Counted from the stretch's first letter, positions 9,022 to 23,163 are shown. The stretch: DNA of 64,000 nt from Nocardia sp. CC227C (GCF_030767025.1 NZ_JASITE010000009.1:228527-292526); one strand, 5' to 3'. Numbers and translations: made by a program. The notes: generated by a model not told the origin, from the letters alone.

Positions 9022-10281
9022 CTATCGATAGCGCGGGTTGGTGTTGTGCCATTCGAAGGAGCCGCCCATCCAATCGCGCACTCCGTGCAGGAACAGCTGC
9101 AGTTCCGGCGAGGGGACGGCCCGCAGCGCACGATGTTCGGCCTCGAATTCCCGCACGGTGCGGTTGTGCAGGTCGACGGTGATCTCGGTGGCCTCGGCCA
9201 CCGAGCAGCCGCGCTCGGCCGCGATCTGGAGCACCATATTGCAGACCGGGTTCTCGTCGGCGGCATCCTTGCGCACCGAGAACAGATCGTTGACGAGCAC
9301 GCAGGCCGTGCCCGCCCGGAACGCGGCCCGGCGCACCCGCTCGTCGTAGAACAGCCCGGCGGGCACCTCGTAGCCGGCCACCGAGTCGATCAGGGTCATC
9401 GACGTGTAGAACGAATCGTGTTGGCGGGCGGCGAGATACTCCCAGGCGGGCGGGTTCTCACCGGTATGCCGCCAGGCCGCGTAGGCGGTCCAGGACACGA
9501 ACATGGAGAAGGTGGCGTAGCAGGCGCGCTGGACCTGTTCCGCGGTGGCGTGGCGGCGCAGGTGCGCGACCGCCGATCCGAAGGCGCGCAGCACCTTGTC
9601 GGTGCGCAGCGCCTCGTCCAGGGGTGTGCTGAACTCACCCGCGTCGGGCAGCGGGTCCAGTGCGGCCATGGCCATGGTCAGGCGCTGCGGCAGCCGGTTC
9701 GGATCCGCGCCGAGCGCCGAATCGTCGGCGTAGTAGTCGTCGGCCATCCACCACGCGGTGTTCATCTGGGCGGCGACCAGCAATCGATCGGGATCGTCGG
9801 TGTCGGTGTGGGTCAGCATGACCAGTCGCCCGTAGCCGGTCTCGCGCAGCTTGTCGAGTTCGTCGTCGGTGTACCCGATGGATTCGGCCCAGACGGCCAA
9901 GCGATCGTCGACCGCCTCGGCCAGGGCGTCGTCGCCGCGGGCGGCGGGCGGACAGTAGACCGGCGGCGCGGAGCCGTCACCCCATTCGTGTTCGCGATAG
10001 GGTTCGGCATCGGTCAGCCGTCGGACGGGCAACCGAAAGGCGCTCTCCCCCAACCGCTCCGCGAGCCGCGCCGGGTTCGGGACGGCGGTGGCGACCGAGC
10101 CTCGCCCGGCGGCGGCCGAGCACCGGCTCGCCGCATCCGGTTCCGGTGGCGGCGGTGTCACGCCCGACCGTGCGGCGGAGAAGATCCCTGCGAGTTCGGT
10201 ACCCAGTCCACGGGGCCCACCGAGTACCGGGGGCCGCACCGCGCCGAGCTCACCGCTGTGGTCGTTGTCGATTGTTGTCAT
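9022..10281 (-). CDS. Class I terpene synthase, 2-methylisoborneol-synthase-like
   Basis: 419 residues. After a Pro-rich, disordered first ~70 residues comes a class I fold. The first metal site is WMADDYYADD (a DDxxD variant), the second is NDLFSVRKD (the NDxxSxxxE triad with Asp for Glu), and the C-terminus ends in an RY pair. The Pro-rich extension and these motifs resemble 2-methylisoborneol synthases. However, the usual partner, a geranyl-diphosphate C-methyltransferase, is not adjacent. The neighbour is an F420-type oxidoreductase, so the product may be an ordinary mono- or sesquiterpene. ATG 10281 has GGCAGGAG upstream; earlier in-frame Met codons lack a ribosome site. Confidence 0.9.
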   Translation of the reverse strand: MTTIDNDHSGELGAVRPPVLGGPRGLGTELAGIFSAARSGVTPPPPEPDAASRCSAAAGRGSVATAVPNPARLAERLGESAFRLPVRRLTDAEPYREHEWGDGSAPPVYCPPAARGDDALAEAVDDRLAVWAESIGYTDDELDKLRETGYGRLVMLTHTDTDDPDRLLVAAQMNTAWWMADDYYADDSALGADPNRLPQRLTMAMAALDPLPDAGEFSTPLDEALRTDKVLRAFGSAVAHLRRHATAEQVQRACYATFSMFVSWTAYAAWRHTGENPPAWEYLAARQHDSFYTSMTLIDSVAGYEVPAGLFYDERVRRAAFRAGTACVLVNDLFSVRKDAADENPVCNMVLQIAAERGCSVAEATEITVDLHNRTVREFEAEHRALRAVPSPELQLFLHGVRDWMGGSFEWHNTNPRYR

Positions 10282-10424
10282 CGTGCTGCTCCTGCCATGA
10301 GGGGTCATCAGGTGGAGGCAATGCGTAGATGGAGACACCATCGACTATCCGGCCTGACGGCCGACGCCGCAGACGAATGCGCGATTCCGCGCGGAACCGG
10401 AATGGCGGTCCCCGGAACGAACGA

Positions 10425-10458
10425 GGTCCGGCACACCGCTCGCGCGGCGTGCCGGACC
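10425..10458 (-). terminator. Hairpin terminator after the carboxylase gene
   Basis: Perfect 10-bp arms GGTCCGGCAC and GTGCCGGACC with a 14-nt loop, 13 nt after the carboxylase stop. It separates that gene from the co-directional terpene synthase. Confidence 0.6.
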
Positions 10459-10471
10459 CGTTGTTCCGTCG

Positions 10472-15940
<5,469 letters not shown>

Positions 15941-16163
15941 TCGCCGACTCCTTCCCACTCCACTACGTTGGCCCGATCGGGCGAGATGTGCGACTGGCTG
16001 TCCCGGGTAGTCTGCACCCTTACCCCACACATATGTACATGCGAGTCCGTGTTACCCGCGCGTATCGTCTCCGACTCGACGGTGAACACGACGTCCGGGC
16101 CGCCTCGGCGGCGCGCCGAAACCGACCGGCGGGGCACCCGACAACCCCGCCGCACCGTGGGAG

Positions 16164-16541
16164 GTGAACCCCCTGACCGACATTCTCGACGTATTGCACG
16201 CCCGCTGTGCCGAAACCTCCGCCGAGGCGATCCTGCGCGGCGAGGACCATCCGACCGTCACCCTCAGCACCCAGGAGGTCGCCGATCTGCTCAACCGGAT
16301 CGTCGAGCTGCGGCGACACCACACCGATCTCGTCCACGCCCACCGCGACCTCACCGCCCGCCACCACCTCATCGACCAGACCGTCCAGGACGCGACCGCC
16401 GCGCTGACCCGCATCACCGCCACCCTCGAACAGCGCACCGCGCATCCGGAGGCCCGCACCCGCCAGGTGCACACCATCGCCCGCGTGGCCGCCGAACGAC
16501 TCGCCGCCGCATACCCGCACGGCGACGAGGCGGTGCGCTGA
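16164..16541 (+). CDS. Hypothetical small helical protein
   Basis: 125 residues, strongly helical and charged. Heptad-like stretches (VTLSTQEVADLLNRIVELRR, then HRDLTARHHLIDQTVQDATA) suggest a coiled coil; there is no membrane segment or signal peptide. The GTG at 16164 sits immediately after GGGAG, which is too close for normal spacing, so the true start may be the CTG at 16173 or a little downstream. It is divergent from the carboxylase gene and convergent with the AraC gene across the tandem repeat. No family recognised. Confidence 0.6.
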   Translation: MNPLTDILDVLHARCAETSAEAILRGEDHPTVTLSTQEVADLLNRIVELRRHHTDLVHAHRDLTARHHLIDQTVQDATAALTRITATLEQRTAHPEARTRQVHTIARVAAERLAAAYPHGDEAVR

Positions 16542-16666
16542 CCGCCGCTTCCGGTAGGCCACCGCACCCGCACGCACCGCACGCGCGCGGTCGGGAGGCC
16601 CGGGTTCGTTCGCAGGCCGGAGTTCGGCCGCGAGGCCGGGCATCCGCACCGGCGAACGCCGAGCCA

Positions 16667-16831
16667 GGCGGGGCCGGTCCCGGCGGGGCCAGTCCCGGCG
16701 AGGCCAGTCCCGGCGAGGTCAATCCCGGCGAGGTCAATCCCGGCGAGGTCAATCCCGGCGAGGTCAATCCCGGCGAGGCCAATCCCGACGAGGCCAATCC
16801 CGACGAGGCCAATCCCGACGGCGTCAATCCC
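16667..16831. repeat. Tandem repeat, 11 copies of a 15-bp unit
   Basis: Eleven head-to-tail units of consensus GGCGAGGTCAATCCC. Units 4-7 are identical; outer units drift at 1-4 positions (GGCGGGGCCGGTCCC first, GACGGCGTCAATCCC last). It fills most of the gap between convergent genes ending at 16541 and 16824. The stop codon of the AraC gene (16824-16826) lies inside unit 11. Because 15 is a multiple of three, frames stay open and read as pentapeptides (NPGEV on the plus strand), but no start or ribosome site supports translation. A variable-number locus seems likely. Confidence 0.9.
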
Positions 16832-17900
16832 GGTGGGGATTCGGATCTTTCGTCCGTTCCGGCCCGGTTGGGTCGCGGCGGGGCGGCACCTGTTCCGCGC
16901 GGGCGAATCGGCCCGGGGTCTGGCCGGTCCACTCCCGGAACGCGGCCGTGAAGGCCGACGGGCTGGCATAGCCCAGGCGGCTGGCCACGGTGTCGACGGT
17001 GAAACCCGCGGCGAGCAACTCCTCGGCCAGCATTCCCGTTGTCTCGCAGACCAGTTCGCGGAAGGTGGTGCCCTCGTCGGCGAGGCGGCGGCGCAGGGTG
17101 CGCACGCTCATGTGCAGGTCCGCGGCGACGGCCGCTTGGTCGACCGCGCCGCCGCGCCGCACCAGCAGGGCGCGCACCTGTCCGGCGAGCCCGATTCGCG
17201 CGCGGCGACGTTCGACCAGCCGCTCGCACATCCGCTCGTATTGGCGGCGCAGCACCGCGTTCGCCTGCGGCATGGGCCGCTGGAGATCCACGGCGCGCAG
17301 CACGAGCACGTCGGCGGGTCGGTCGTAGGCGATGTCGGTGATGCCGAGCAGCACGCCGACCGCCTCGTATACCGGCGCGTACGGAAGTGTCACCTCGAGC
17401 CGTTCGACGGGTACGTCCCAGCTCAACAGCTCGCGCTGCACCGTGCGCACCAATGCGAGATCGCGCTCGATGGCGAAGCGGCGCACCCGCGCGGGCACGG
17501 CCTCGGAGTCCAGCCGCACCAGCACCCGGTCCCCGGCGTCGGTGAGGGTGCAGCGGGTGTAGGCGAAGGAGAGATCGGCGTAGCGCGCCCACAGTTCGGC
17601 CATCTCCCGCACGGTCGAGCAACTGCCCAGCGCGATGCCAAGGCTGCCGAGCATCGGCAGGTGCACCGAGAATCCCGCCAGCAGGCCCAGACCGGGTTCG
17701 TCGCCGGTCGCGGTGAGAATGTTATCGACGATCCGGAACTCCTGCGCGATGTCGATCTCGGCCTCCGGATTCTCCAGATCCGCCGCCACGAGCCCGGTAC
17801 CGGCCAGTGCCTGCGCAGTGGTCATCGAGCGGTTACCGGCGAAGTCGACCAGCACAGCGGCACTGTGTATCGAACGCACACACCAGGAATCGACGAGCAT
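16824..17900 (-). CDS. AraC-family transcriptional regulator (arabinose-binding-like N-domain)
   Basis: 358 residues. An N-terminal domain of ~230 residues (DNILTATGDEPGLGLLAGF, then HLPMLGSLGIALGSCSTVRE) is of the PF12625 type found in regulators such as OruR. It is followed by a double helix-turn-helix at the C-terminus: VDQAAVAADLHMSVRTLRRR and TVDTVASRLGYASPSAFTAA with FREWTGQTPGRFA. The last ~25 residues are Pro/Arg-rich and end inside the tandem repeat, so the C-terminus may have been rewritten by repeat expansion. ATG 17900 was chosen over a TTG at 17948. No metabolic partner gene is adjacent, so the regulon is unknown. Confidence 0.9.
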   Translation of the reverse strand: MLVDSWCVRSIHSAAVLVDFAGNRSMTTAQALAGTGLVAADLENPEAEIDIAQEFRIVDNILTATGDEPGLGLLAGFSVHLPMLGSLGIALGSCSTVREMAELWARYADLSFAYTRCTLTDAGDRVLVRLDSEAVPARVRRFAIERDLALVRTVQRELLSWDVPVERLEVTLPYAPVYEAVGVLLGITDIAYDRPADVLVLRAVDLQRPMPQANAVLRRQYERMCERLVERRRARIGLAGQVRALLVRRGGAVDQAAVAADLHMSVRTLRRRLADEGTTFRELVCETTGMLAEELLAAGFTVDTVASRLGYASPSAFTAAFREWTGQTPGRFARAEQVPPRRDPTGPERTKDPNPHRD

Positions 17901-18258
17901 GCCGCAGATGATCTCGCATCGGACAGCGAATGCGACGCACTTCAGCAATTATGTAGCTAACTCAACCTCACCCGGGCGTGTCGGACCGGTCGTCCACACC
18001 GCGCATCTGGCCGAAATCCGCAGAAGCATGGCCGCGCACCGCCTCCGGCGCGCGCCGCGGCCGCACTAACCTGATGCGCGGTGGGCCGCCCGCCCCTTGG
18101 CGGCCCCCACGGTCCCCGCCCTTTTCAGGACCGACGCTGTACGCACCAGCCCCGCCGGTGGGCGCGGAACCCAACCGCGACAACCCTATCGGCCCCCACC
18201 GGCGGGCCCGCGCACTCCCCACTGCCCGACTCTCGGGCCCGACCTCCGGCGGAGACGT
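17901..18258. other. Divergent intergenic region with two strong inverted repeats
   Basis: 358 bp between the AraC gene (-) and the small gene at 18259 (+). Repeat 1 has arms GGGCCGCC (18083-18090) and GGCGGCCC (18099-18106) with an 8-nt loop, followed by a CTTTT run. Repeat 2 has perfect 12-bp arms CCCGCCGGTGGG (18151-18162) and CCCACCGGCGGG (18195-18206). The 32-nt loop of repeat 2 holds a third hairpin (CGCGG/CCGCG). On the plus strand these would form a structured leader ending ~52 nt before the small gene. I recognise no known RNA family. Confidence 0.7.
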
Positions 18259-18501
18259 ATGACGACGGCGAACACCGACGGCAGCGCCCTGCGGCTGCTG
18301 TCGACCATCCTCACCCACTTCGACAGCCTCGACGCCTTCCTCACCCAACTCCACCACGAACTCGACGGCCCCACCCAGATCCTGCCCCGCATCGACCCCG
18401 ACGCCGCCCCCACGCCCCACGCGAACCGACCACCGATCCCCCGCATCTCGATCGGCGGCGCGGGCCGCCACGCGCGCCGCGACACGCGGACCCCGCGGTG
18501 A
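18259..18501 (+). CDS. Hypothetical small protein
   Basis: 80 residues. The first half is a predicted amphipathic helix (ALRLLSTILTHFDSLDAFLT, then QLHHELDG); the second half is Pro/Arg-rich and probably disordered. ATG 18259 has GGCGGAG about 5 nt upstream. It lies behind the structured leader at 18083-18206, which hints at regulated expression. No family recognised. Confidence 0.55.
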   Translation: MTTANTDGSALRLLSTILTHFDSLDAFLTQLHHELDGPTQILPRIDPDAAPTPHANRPPIPRISIGGAGRHARRDTRTPR

Positions 18502-18591
18502 GCGGCGACCTCGACGCACCGTGACGTCGACGGGCACCCCCGATCGGCGCGACGACCACCACGGGCGTCCGGCCCGCCGATCCGCCACCGA

Positions 18592-19449
18592 TCACACCAG
18601 CGCGCGATTGCGCCGCGAACGCCAGCGCACGTAGCCCAGCTGCGGGCCGCCCACATCGCGAAAGAACCTCGGCAGGAACCGGTTCACCACCGCCACGAGC
18701 CGGAACATCCGCTCGAAGCGACGCTGGTCGGCGGCACTCCACGCCACCCCCATCCGCGCGCGCATGTACGGCGGGAGGAATCCGGCGGTCAGGAAGCGCA
18801 GCAGTCCCCCGAACGGAATCCGCAGATACCAGTGGATCATCCGCAGGTGCAGCAGATCGTCGAGATAGGCCCGCACCTCGTCGTCGATGCGGACGCGCCG
18901 GCACGCCTCGTTCCAGTACACGTCGAAGTCCGCACGGGTCGCGGGCCACATCTCCGGCCGCATCTGCAAGGTGGCGCCCAGGCTGGCCGAGGTCGAATAG
19001 AACGCCTCGGCCTGTTCGGCGTTCATCCGGCCGTGCACCATCTGATAGCCGTCCTCGAATCCGACGTACAGACACGCGGCCACCCACCGCTGCACCGTCG
19101 GATCGAAAGCGTTGTACCGCAGCGCGGCCCCCGGCTTCGACCGCACCTGCCGATGCACCTCGTCGACCGCGGCACGCATGGCGCGCTTCTCCTCCGCACT
19201 TCCGAGCACAGCCACCGCCAGGTAGGAAGCCGTGGTGCGCAACCGTTTCCACGGATGCTTCAGCAGCGCCCCGGACTCGACCGGGCTCTCCACCACACCG
19301 CGCCCCACCTCGGGCCAGGCCATCTGCATGGCCACATTGGCCGCGGCGGCGGACAGCCCCCAGAAGTCGAGCGCGTCGGCCAACCGCGGCGGGCGGCGGG
19401 TGTCGACACGGTGCGTGCCCGGGATGTGGATACGGGTCTCATCCGACAT
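18592..19449 (-). CDS. DUF2236 oxygenase, MpaB family
   Basis: 285 residues of the DUF2236 family (MpaB/latex-clearing-protein superfamily, haem proteins where studied). Recognisable elements are the N-terminal RLADALDFWGLSAAAANVAMQM, read as membrane- or substrate-facing helices; LLKHPWKRLRTTASYLAVAV; AFDPTVQRWVAACLYVGFED with DGYQMVHG; and a basic C-terminus (WRSRRNRALV). There is no signal peptide, unlike the DUF2236 protein at 29637. ATG 19449 is preferred over a TTG two codons earlier. It is divergent from the mce operon across ~200 bp, so a shared control region is plausible and a link to sterol or isoprenoid uptake is inferred. Confidence 0.85.
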   Translation of the reverse strand: MSDETRIHIPGTHRVDTRRPPRLADALDFWGLSAAAANVAMQMAWPEVGRGVVESPVESGALLKHPWKRLRTTASYLAVAVLGSAEEKRAMRAAVDEVHRQVRSKPGAALRYNAFDPTVQRWVAACLYVGFEDGYQMVHGRMNAEQAEAFYSTSASLGATLQMRPEMWPATRADFDVYWNEACRRVRIDDEVRAYLDDLLHLRMIHWYLRIPFGGLLRFLTAGFLPPYMRARMGVAWSAADQRRFERMFRLVAVVNRFLPRFFRDVGGPQLGYVRWRSRRNRALV

Positions 19450-19648
19450 GGTCAAGGCAATCCTTCAGATATGAATTGAGAATAACTTAACTATGCCAGC
19501 ATCGGCGAGGGCTGGATGGAAGTGCCTGGAATAGACATTATTCGCCATCCTCGACGCCGGGCGCGAAACCTCTTCATCCAGCGAGAATTATCAGTAACAT
19601 CATCGGCTGACTAGCCCTCCCGTGCGAGGTATGCGAAAGGACCACCAC

Positions 19649-19873
19649 ATGCTCGAGCGACTGGATCGAGTGCTGAACTACGAGATGAAGGTGTCGGAAT
19701 TCCTGGGCACCTTCATCATTCTCGGCATCCCCTACGGCCTGGTCGGGGTCGTCTGGTCCCTCACCCACACCGAACACCTGCGGGATATGCACGGCGTGGA
19801 CGTAGTCGTGTCATTCCTCGGATCCATCGTGTGCTGGCCCGTGCTCATCTTCTCGAACGTGTGCATGACATGA
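19649..19873 (+). CDS. Small membrane protein, first gene of the mce operon
   Basis: 74 residues with two hydrophobic segments (FLGTFIILGIPYGLVGVVWS and VVVSFLGSIVCWPVLIFSNV) separated by a short polar loop. ATG 19649 was chosen for AAAGGA 8 nt upstream; two earlier in-frame starts at 19622 and 19631 lack one. Its stop overlaps the start of the first YrbE gene (ATGA, 19870-19873), so the two are translationally coupled. It may be a small accessory subunit of the Mce transporter, but no function is established from sequence. Confidence 0.7.
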   Translation: MLERLDRVLNYEMKVSEFLGTFIILGIPYGLVGVVWSLTHTEHLRDMHGVDVVVSFLGSIVCWPVLIFSNVCMT

Positions 19874-20736
19874 CGACCGACCTCCGGCGGCCGCGATCGA
19901 ATTCGGAACCCGGCGAGCTGCAGCGGCTTGCCACCGTCGCGGGCGCGCTCTGGCGAAGCCATCCGCAGCGCTCGCTCGAAACCCTGGGCCGCCAGGTCGG
20001 TTTGGGCCGGGAAGCAGCGCGGCAACTGGTCATCTCCCTGGCGCGGCGGCGATTCCCGTATCGGGAGTTCATCAAGCAGTGCGCGTTCATGACCAGCGTG
20101 TCCGCCCTGCCCACGGTCCTGGTGGCCATCCCCATCGCCGTGGTGGTGTCCATCCAGGTCGGCGCGCTCGTCAACCAGGTGGGCGCGACCACCTTCATCG
20201 GAGCGGTGGCCGGTCTGGGCATCATCCGCCAGGGCGCGCCCTTGGTCACCTGCCTCATGATCGCCGGTGCGGTCGGCTCGGCCATCTGCGCCGATCTGGG
20301 TTCGCGCACCATCCGCGAGGAGATCGACGCCATGATGGTCATGGGCGTGGACCCGGTGCGTCGGCTGGTGGCGCCGCGGCTCGCGGCGGCCGTCCTGGTG
20401 AGCGTGCTGCTGTGCGGGTTCATCGTATTCGTCGGCTTCGCGACCGCCTACCTGTTCAATGTCTACGCCCAGTCCGGCACGCCCGGCTCGTTCATCTCCT
20501 CCTTCGCGTCCTTCGCGGTCGCCAACGACATGGTGATAGCCCTGATCAAGGCCGCGATCTTCGGAATGCTCACCGCCGTCATCGCCTGCGATATCGGGCT
20601 GCACGCGCACGGCGGCCCCGGCGGTGTCGCACAGGCGGTCAACTCGGCGGTGGTGAGTTCGGCGCTGATGCTGTTCGCCACCAACATCATTCTCACCCAG
20701 CTGTACAACACCCTGTTCCCCACCAAGGTGATCTGA
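19870..20736 (+). CDS. yrbEA: Mce transporter permease YrbE, A type
   Basis: 288 residues of the MlaE/YrbE permease family, the inner-membrane part of an Mce lipid importer that pairs with an MceG-type ATPase encoded elsewhere. Typical features: FPYREFIKQCAFMTSVSALP, TTFIGAVAGLGIIRQGAPLV, and the cytoplasmic coupling region SAICADLGSRTIREEIDAMM followed by VMGVDPVRRLVAPR. About five to six membrane helices. ATG 19870 overlaps the previous stop; one base separates it from the next permease. Confidence 0.95.
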   Translation: MTTDLRRPRSNSEPGELQRLATVAGALWRSHPQRSLETLGRQVGLGREAARQLVISLARRRFPYREFIKQCAFMTSVSALPTVLVAIPIAVVVSIQVGALVNQVGATTFIGAVAGLGIIRQGAPLVTCLMIAGAVGSAICADLGSRTIREEIDAMMVMGVDPVRRLVAPRLAAAVLVSVLLCGFIVFVGFATAYLFNVYAQSGTPGSFISSFASFAVANDMVIALIKAAIFGMLTAVIACDIGLHAHGGPGGVAQAVNSAVVSSALMLFATNIILTQLYNTLFPTKVI

Positions 20737-20737
20737 C

Positions 20738-21601
20738 GTGAGCAGCGCATACACCCCGCCCGCGCTGAAACCCGCGCGCGTCGTCGGCCAAGCGGTCGCC
20801 GTGCCGGTGCGGGCGAATCAGCGGCTGGGCCATCAGGCCGTCACCTTCTTCCAGGCGCTGGCCGCGATCCCCTTCGTACTGAAGCACTATCGCAAAGAGG
20901 TGCTGCGGCTGACCGCCGACGTCGGATGGGGCAACGGTTCCCTGGTGGTCGGCGGCGGCACCATCGGCGTGGTCGTCATCCTCTGCGGCTTCGCCGGAGT
21001 CACGGTCGGCATGGAGTCGTTCGCGGCGCTGAACCTGCTCACCATGAGCCCGCTCACCGGGGCCATCTCCGGTTTCGCCATCACCCGCGAACTCGCTCCG
21101 ATCATCGCCACCCTGGCCTTCGCCATCCAGGCGGGCTGCCGGTTCACCGCGCAACTGGGAGCCATGCGCATCTCCGAGGAGATCGACGCGCTCGAATCGA
21201 TCGCCATCCGGCCGCTGCCGTACCTGGTCAGCACCAGGATGATCGCTTCGGCCCTGACCATCGTCCCGCTCTACAGCGTCGGCTTGGCCGTCGCGTATCT
21301 GGCCACCAAACTCTCGGTGCTCGTTCTCGGCGGCACCACGGCGGGCACCTACGATCACTACTTCTACCAGTTCCTCATCGGCACCGACGTGTTCTGGTCG
21401 CTGCTCAAAGTGGTGCTGTTCGTCATGATCGCGACGTTCATCCAGTGCTACCACGGCTTCACGGCCAGCGGCGGACCCGAAGGGGTGGGCGTGGCCGCCG
21501 GACGCGCGATCAAGATGGTGATCGTCGTGGTGGTCTTCGCCGATCTCGTTATGACCCTTGCGATCTGGGGTATCGACCCCGGATTCCGGATCGCGGGATA
21601 A
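20738..21601 (+). CDS. yrbEB: Mce transporter permease YrbE, B type
   Basis: 287 residues, the second MlaE-family permease. It shows GVVVILCGFAGVTVGMESFA, then LAPIIATLAFAIQAGCRFTA and the coupling helix LGAMRISEEIDALESIAIRP. The two YrbE proteins are expected to form a heterodimer in the cytoplasmic membrane under the Mce hexamer. GTG start at 20738, one base after the yrbEA stop; the mceA start follows 8 bp after its stop. Confidence 0.95.
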   Translation: MSSAYTPPALKPARVVGQAVAVPVRANQRLGHQAVTFFQALAAIPFVLKHYRKEVLRLTADVGWGNGSLVVGGGTIGVVVILCGFAGVTVGMESFAALNLLTMSPLTGAISGFAITRELAPIIATLAFAIQAGCRFTAQLGAMRISEEIDALESIAIRPLPYLVSTRMIASALTIVPLYSVGLAVAYLATKLSVLVLGGTTAGTYDHYFYQFLIGTDVFWSLLKVVLFVMIATFIQCYHGFTASGGPEGVGVAAGRAIKMVIVVVVFADLVMTLAIWGIDPGFRIAG

Positions 21602-21609
21602 GGACTGCC

Positions 21610-23160
21610 ATGCTGCTCGATCCCAGCGGCCGCGGACCCACCGCGCGCCAACTCTCCCTGGCGGGACTGACCATGATCACCGCGTTCGCCGCCCTGATGT
21701 ATCTGCTCGCCCTGCGCTACGAGGGTCGCTTCGAGGACAAGGTGACCGTCACCGCGCTGCTCACCAGCACCGGCGACGGACTGCCCGCCAATGCCGATGT
21801 GAAGTTCCGCGGCATGATCGTAGGACGCGTCGACACCGTCGACGTGGTCGCCCGCGGCGAGCGCCAACGGGCCTCGATCTGGTTGAAACCCGCTGTGGCG
21901 GGCACGATTCCGGCGACCGTGACCGCCCGCGTCATACCGAACAACATCTTCGGCGTCACCGCGATCGAACTGGTCGACAACGCACCCACCGCCGAGCGGC
22001 TGCGCGCGGGGGCGACCATCGCCGAGGACACCGGCGCCGCCACCGTCCAGTTGCAGACGACGCTGAACGTACTGCGCACCGTGCTCGACAATATCCAGCC
22101 CGAGAAGCTGGGCCGGGTGCTGGCGACCCTGTCGGCCGCGCTCGATCCGGCCGCCCGGGTGCCGGGTTCGACCATCGAACGCCTCGACACCTGGATGACC
22201 GAGGTGCGCGCGCTGCCGGGCATGGGCGAGCTGCTCGGCGATCTCGGACGTGCGGCCATCGCGGTGAGCGCGTCCGCCCCGGAGCTGGTCGGGGTGCTCT
22301 CCGAATCGGTCACCACGGCGAGAACCCTGACCGAGCAACGGACTTCGCTCGTCGAACTGCTCACCGGCGGCGGTGCGGCCGTCGACACCGTCAACGGCCT
22401 GTTCGCCGCCAACCCCGATTCCGGCAAGTTCCTCGTCTCGGGCCTGAACGAGCTGTTCGGCAGTCTCGCCGACGATCCCGACGCCATTCCCTATTCGATC
22501 GCCAACCTCAATACGGCGCTGCGGCGACTCCAAGGAGTGTTCAGCTTCGGCCCCAGCAAGCAGATGGTGTGGAAAATGGATGTGAGCCTCACCCCCTTCC
22601 AGCAGTACACGGCCGCGGACTGTCCGCGCTACGGCGAGCTGGCCGGTCCGCGCTGCGGCGGCACCAGCGTGCCGCAGGTCGCGCCCGAACAGCACTACCC
22701 GCCACAGCTGCTGCCGGGGCAGCTGTCGGCGGCCGGTCCCGCGCCGACGGTGCCCAGCCCGGCAGCGCCCGCGCCGGGAGCGAATTCCGATGCGCCACCG
22801 CCCGGCCCGCCGGGGCTGCCCGCGATCCCGGGCCTGCCGCAACTGCCCGCCATCCCCGGCATTCCGGCCATTCCGGGTATCACCGCGCCCGCGAGCCAGC
22901 GCACACCCACGACGGACGACGCGACCGCACCGATCGCCCGGCACGACGACGCGCCCACTTCGCGCGACGACGGCGCGGTCGCACCGCGCGACGACGCCGC
23001 AATCACGCCGCCCGACGACGCCGCAATCACGCTGCGCGGCGACGCCGCGGTGGCCGCGCTGCTCGGCCGCGTCCCCACCGCCGCCGAGTTGCTGCTGCTC
23101 GGCTCCGTGCTGCGCGGCGGCTACCTCGAGATCACCGATGCGCCCGAAGGCGGTGCGTGA
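21610..23160 (+). CDS. mceA: Mce family protein MceA
   Basis: 516 residues. One N-terminal membrane anchor (LAGLTMITAFAALMYLLALR) is followed by the MCE domain (KVTVTALLTSTGDGLPANAD, VKFRGMIVGRVD) and the long helical region that forms the lipid tunnel. The C-terminus is unusual for length: ~130 residues of Pro-rich sequence (PGLPAIPGLPQLPAIPGIPA) and then repeated Asp-Asp-Ala units, ending in a short ordered tail (LLGRVPTAAELLLLGSVLRG). ATG 21610 has AAGGA upstream. First of six mce genes; it binds and passes hydrophobic substrate across the envelope. Confidence 0.93.
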   Translation: MLLDPSGRGPTARQLSLAGLTMITAFAALMYLLALRYEGRFEDKVTVTALLTSTGDGLPANADVKFRGMIVGRVDTVDVVARGERQRASIWLKPAVAGTIPATVTARVIPNNIFGVTAIELVDNAPTAERLRAGATIAEDTGAATVQLQTTLNVLRTVLDNIQPEKLGRVLATLSAALDPAARVPGSTIERLDTWMTEVRALPGMGELLGDLGRAAIAVSASAPELVGVLSESVTTARTLTEQRTSLVELLTGGGAAVDTVNGLFAANPDSGKFLVSGLNELFGSLADDPDAIPYSIANLNTALRRLQGVFSFGPSKQMVWKMDVSLTPFQQYTAADCPRYGELAGPRCGGTSVPQVAPEQHYPPQLLPGQLSAAGPAPTVPSPAAPAPGANSDAPPPGPPGLPAIPGLPQLPAIPGIPAIPGITAPASQRTPTTDDATAPIARHDDAPTSRDDGAVAPRDDAAITPPDDAAITLRGDAAVAALLGRVPTAAELLLLGSVLRGGYLEITDAPEGGA

Positions 23161-23163
23161 GCA

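Noticed and set aside
7601..9031. Plus-strand open frame opposite the F420-type oxidoreductase
   Set aside because: Shadow frame; the minus strand has the conserved luciferase-like motifs and a good ribosome site.
9022..10281. Firm call as 2-methylisoborneol synthase
   Set aside because: The required GPP C-methyltransferase is not in the window; kept as a resemblance only.
16667..16831. CRISPR array
   Set aside because: The 15-bp units are directly adjacent with no spacers, so this is a simple tandem repeat.
19511..19582. Inverted repeat CTGGATG...CATCCAG in the mce promoter region as an operator
   Set aside because: Arms are short and 56 bp apart with mismatches around them; could be chance.
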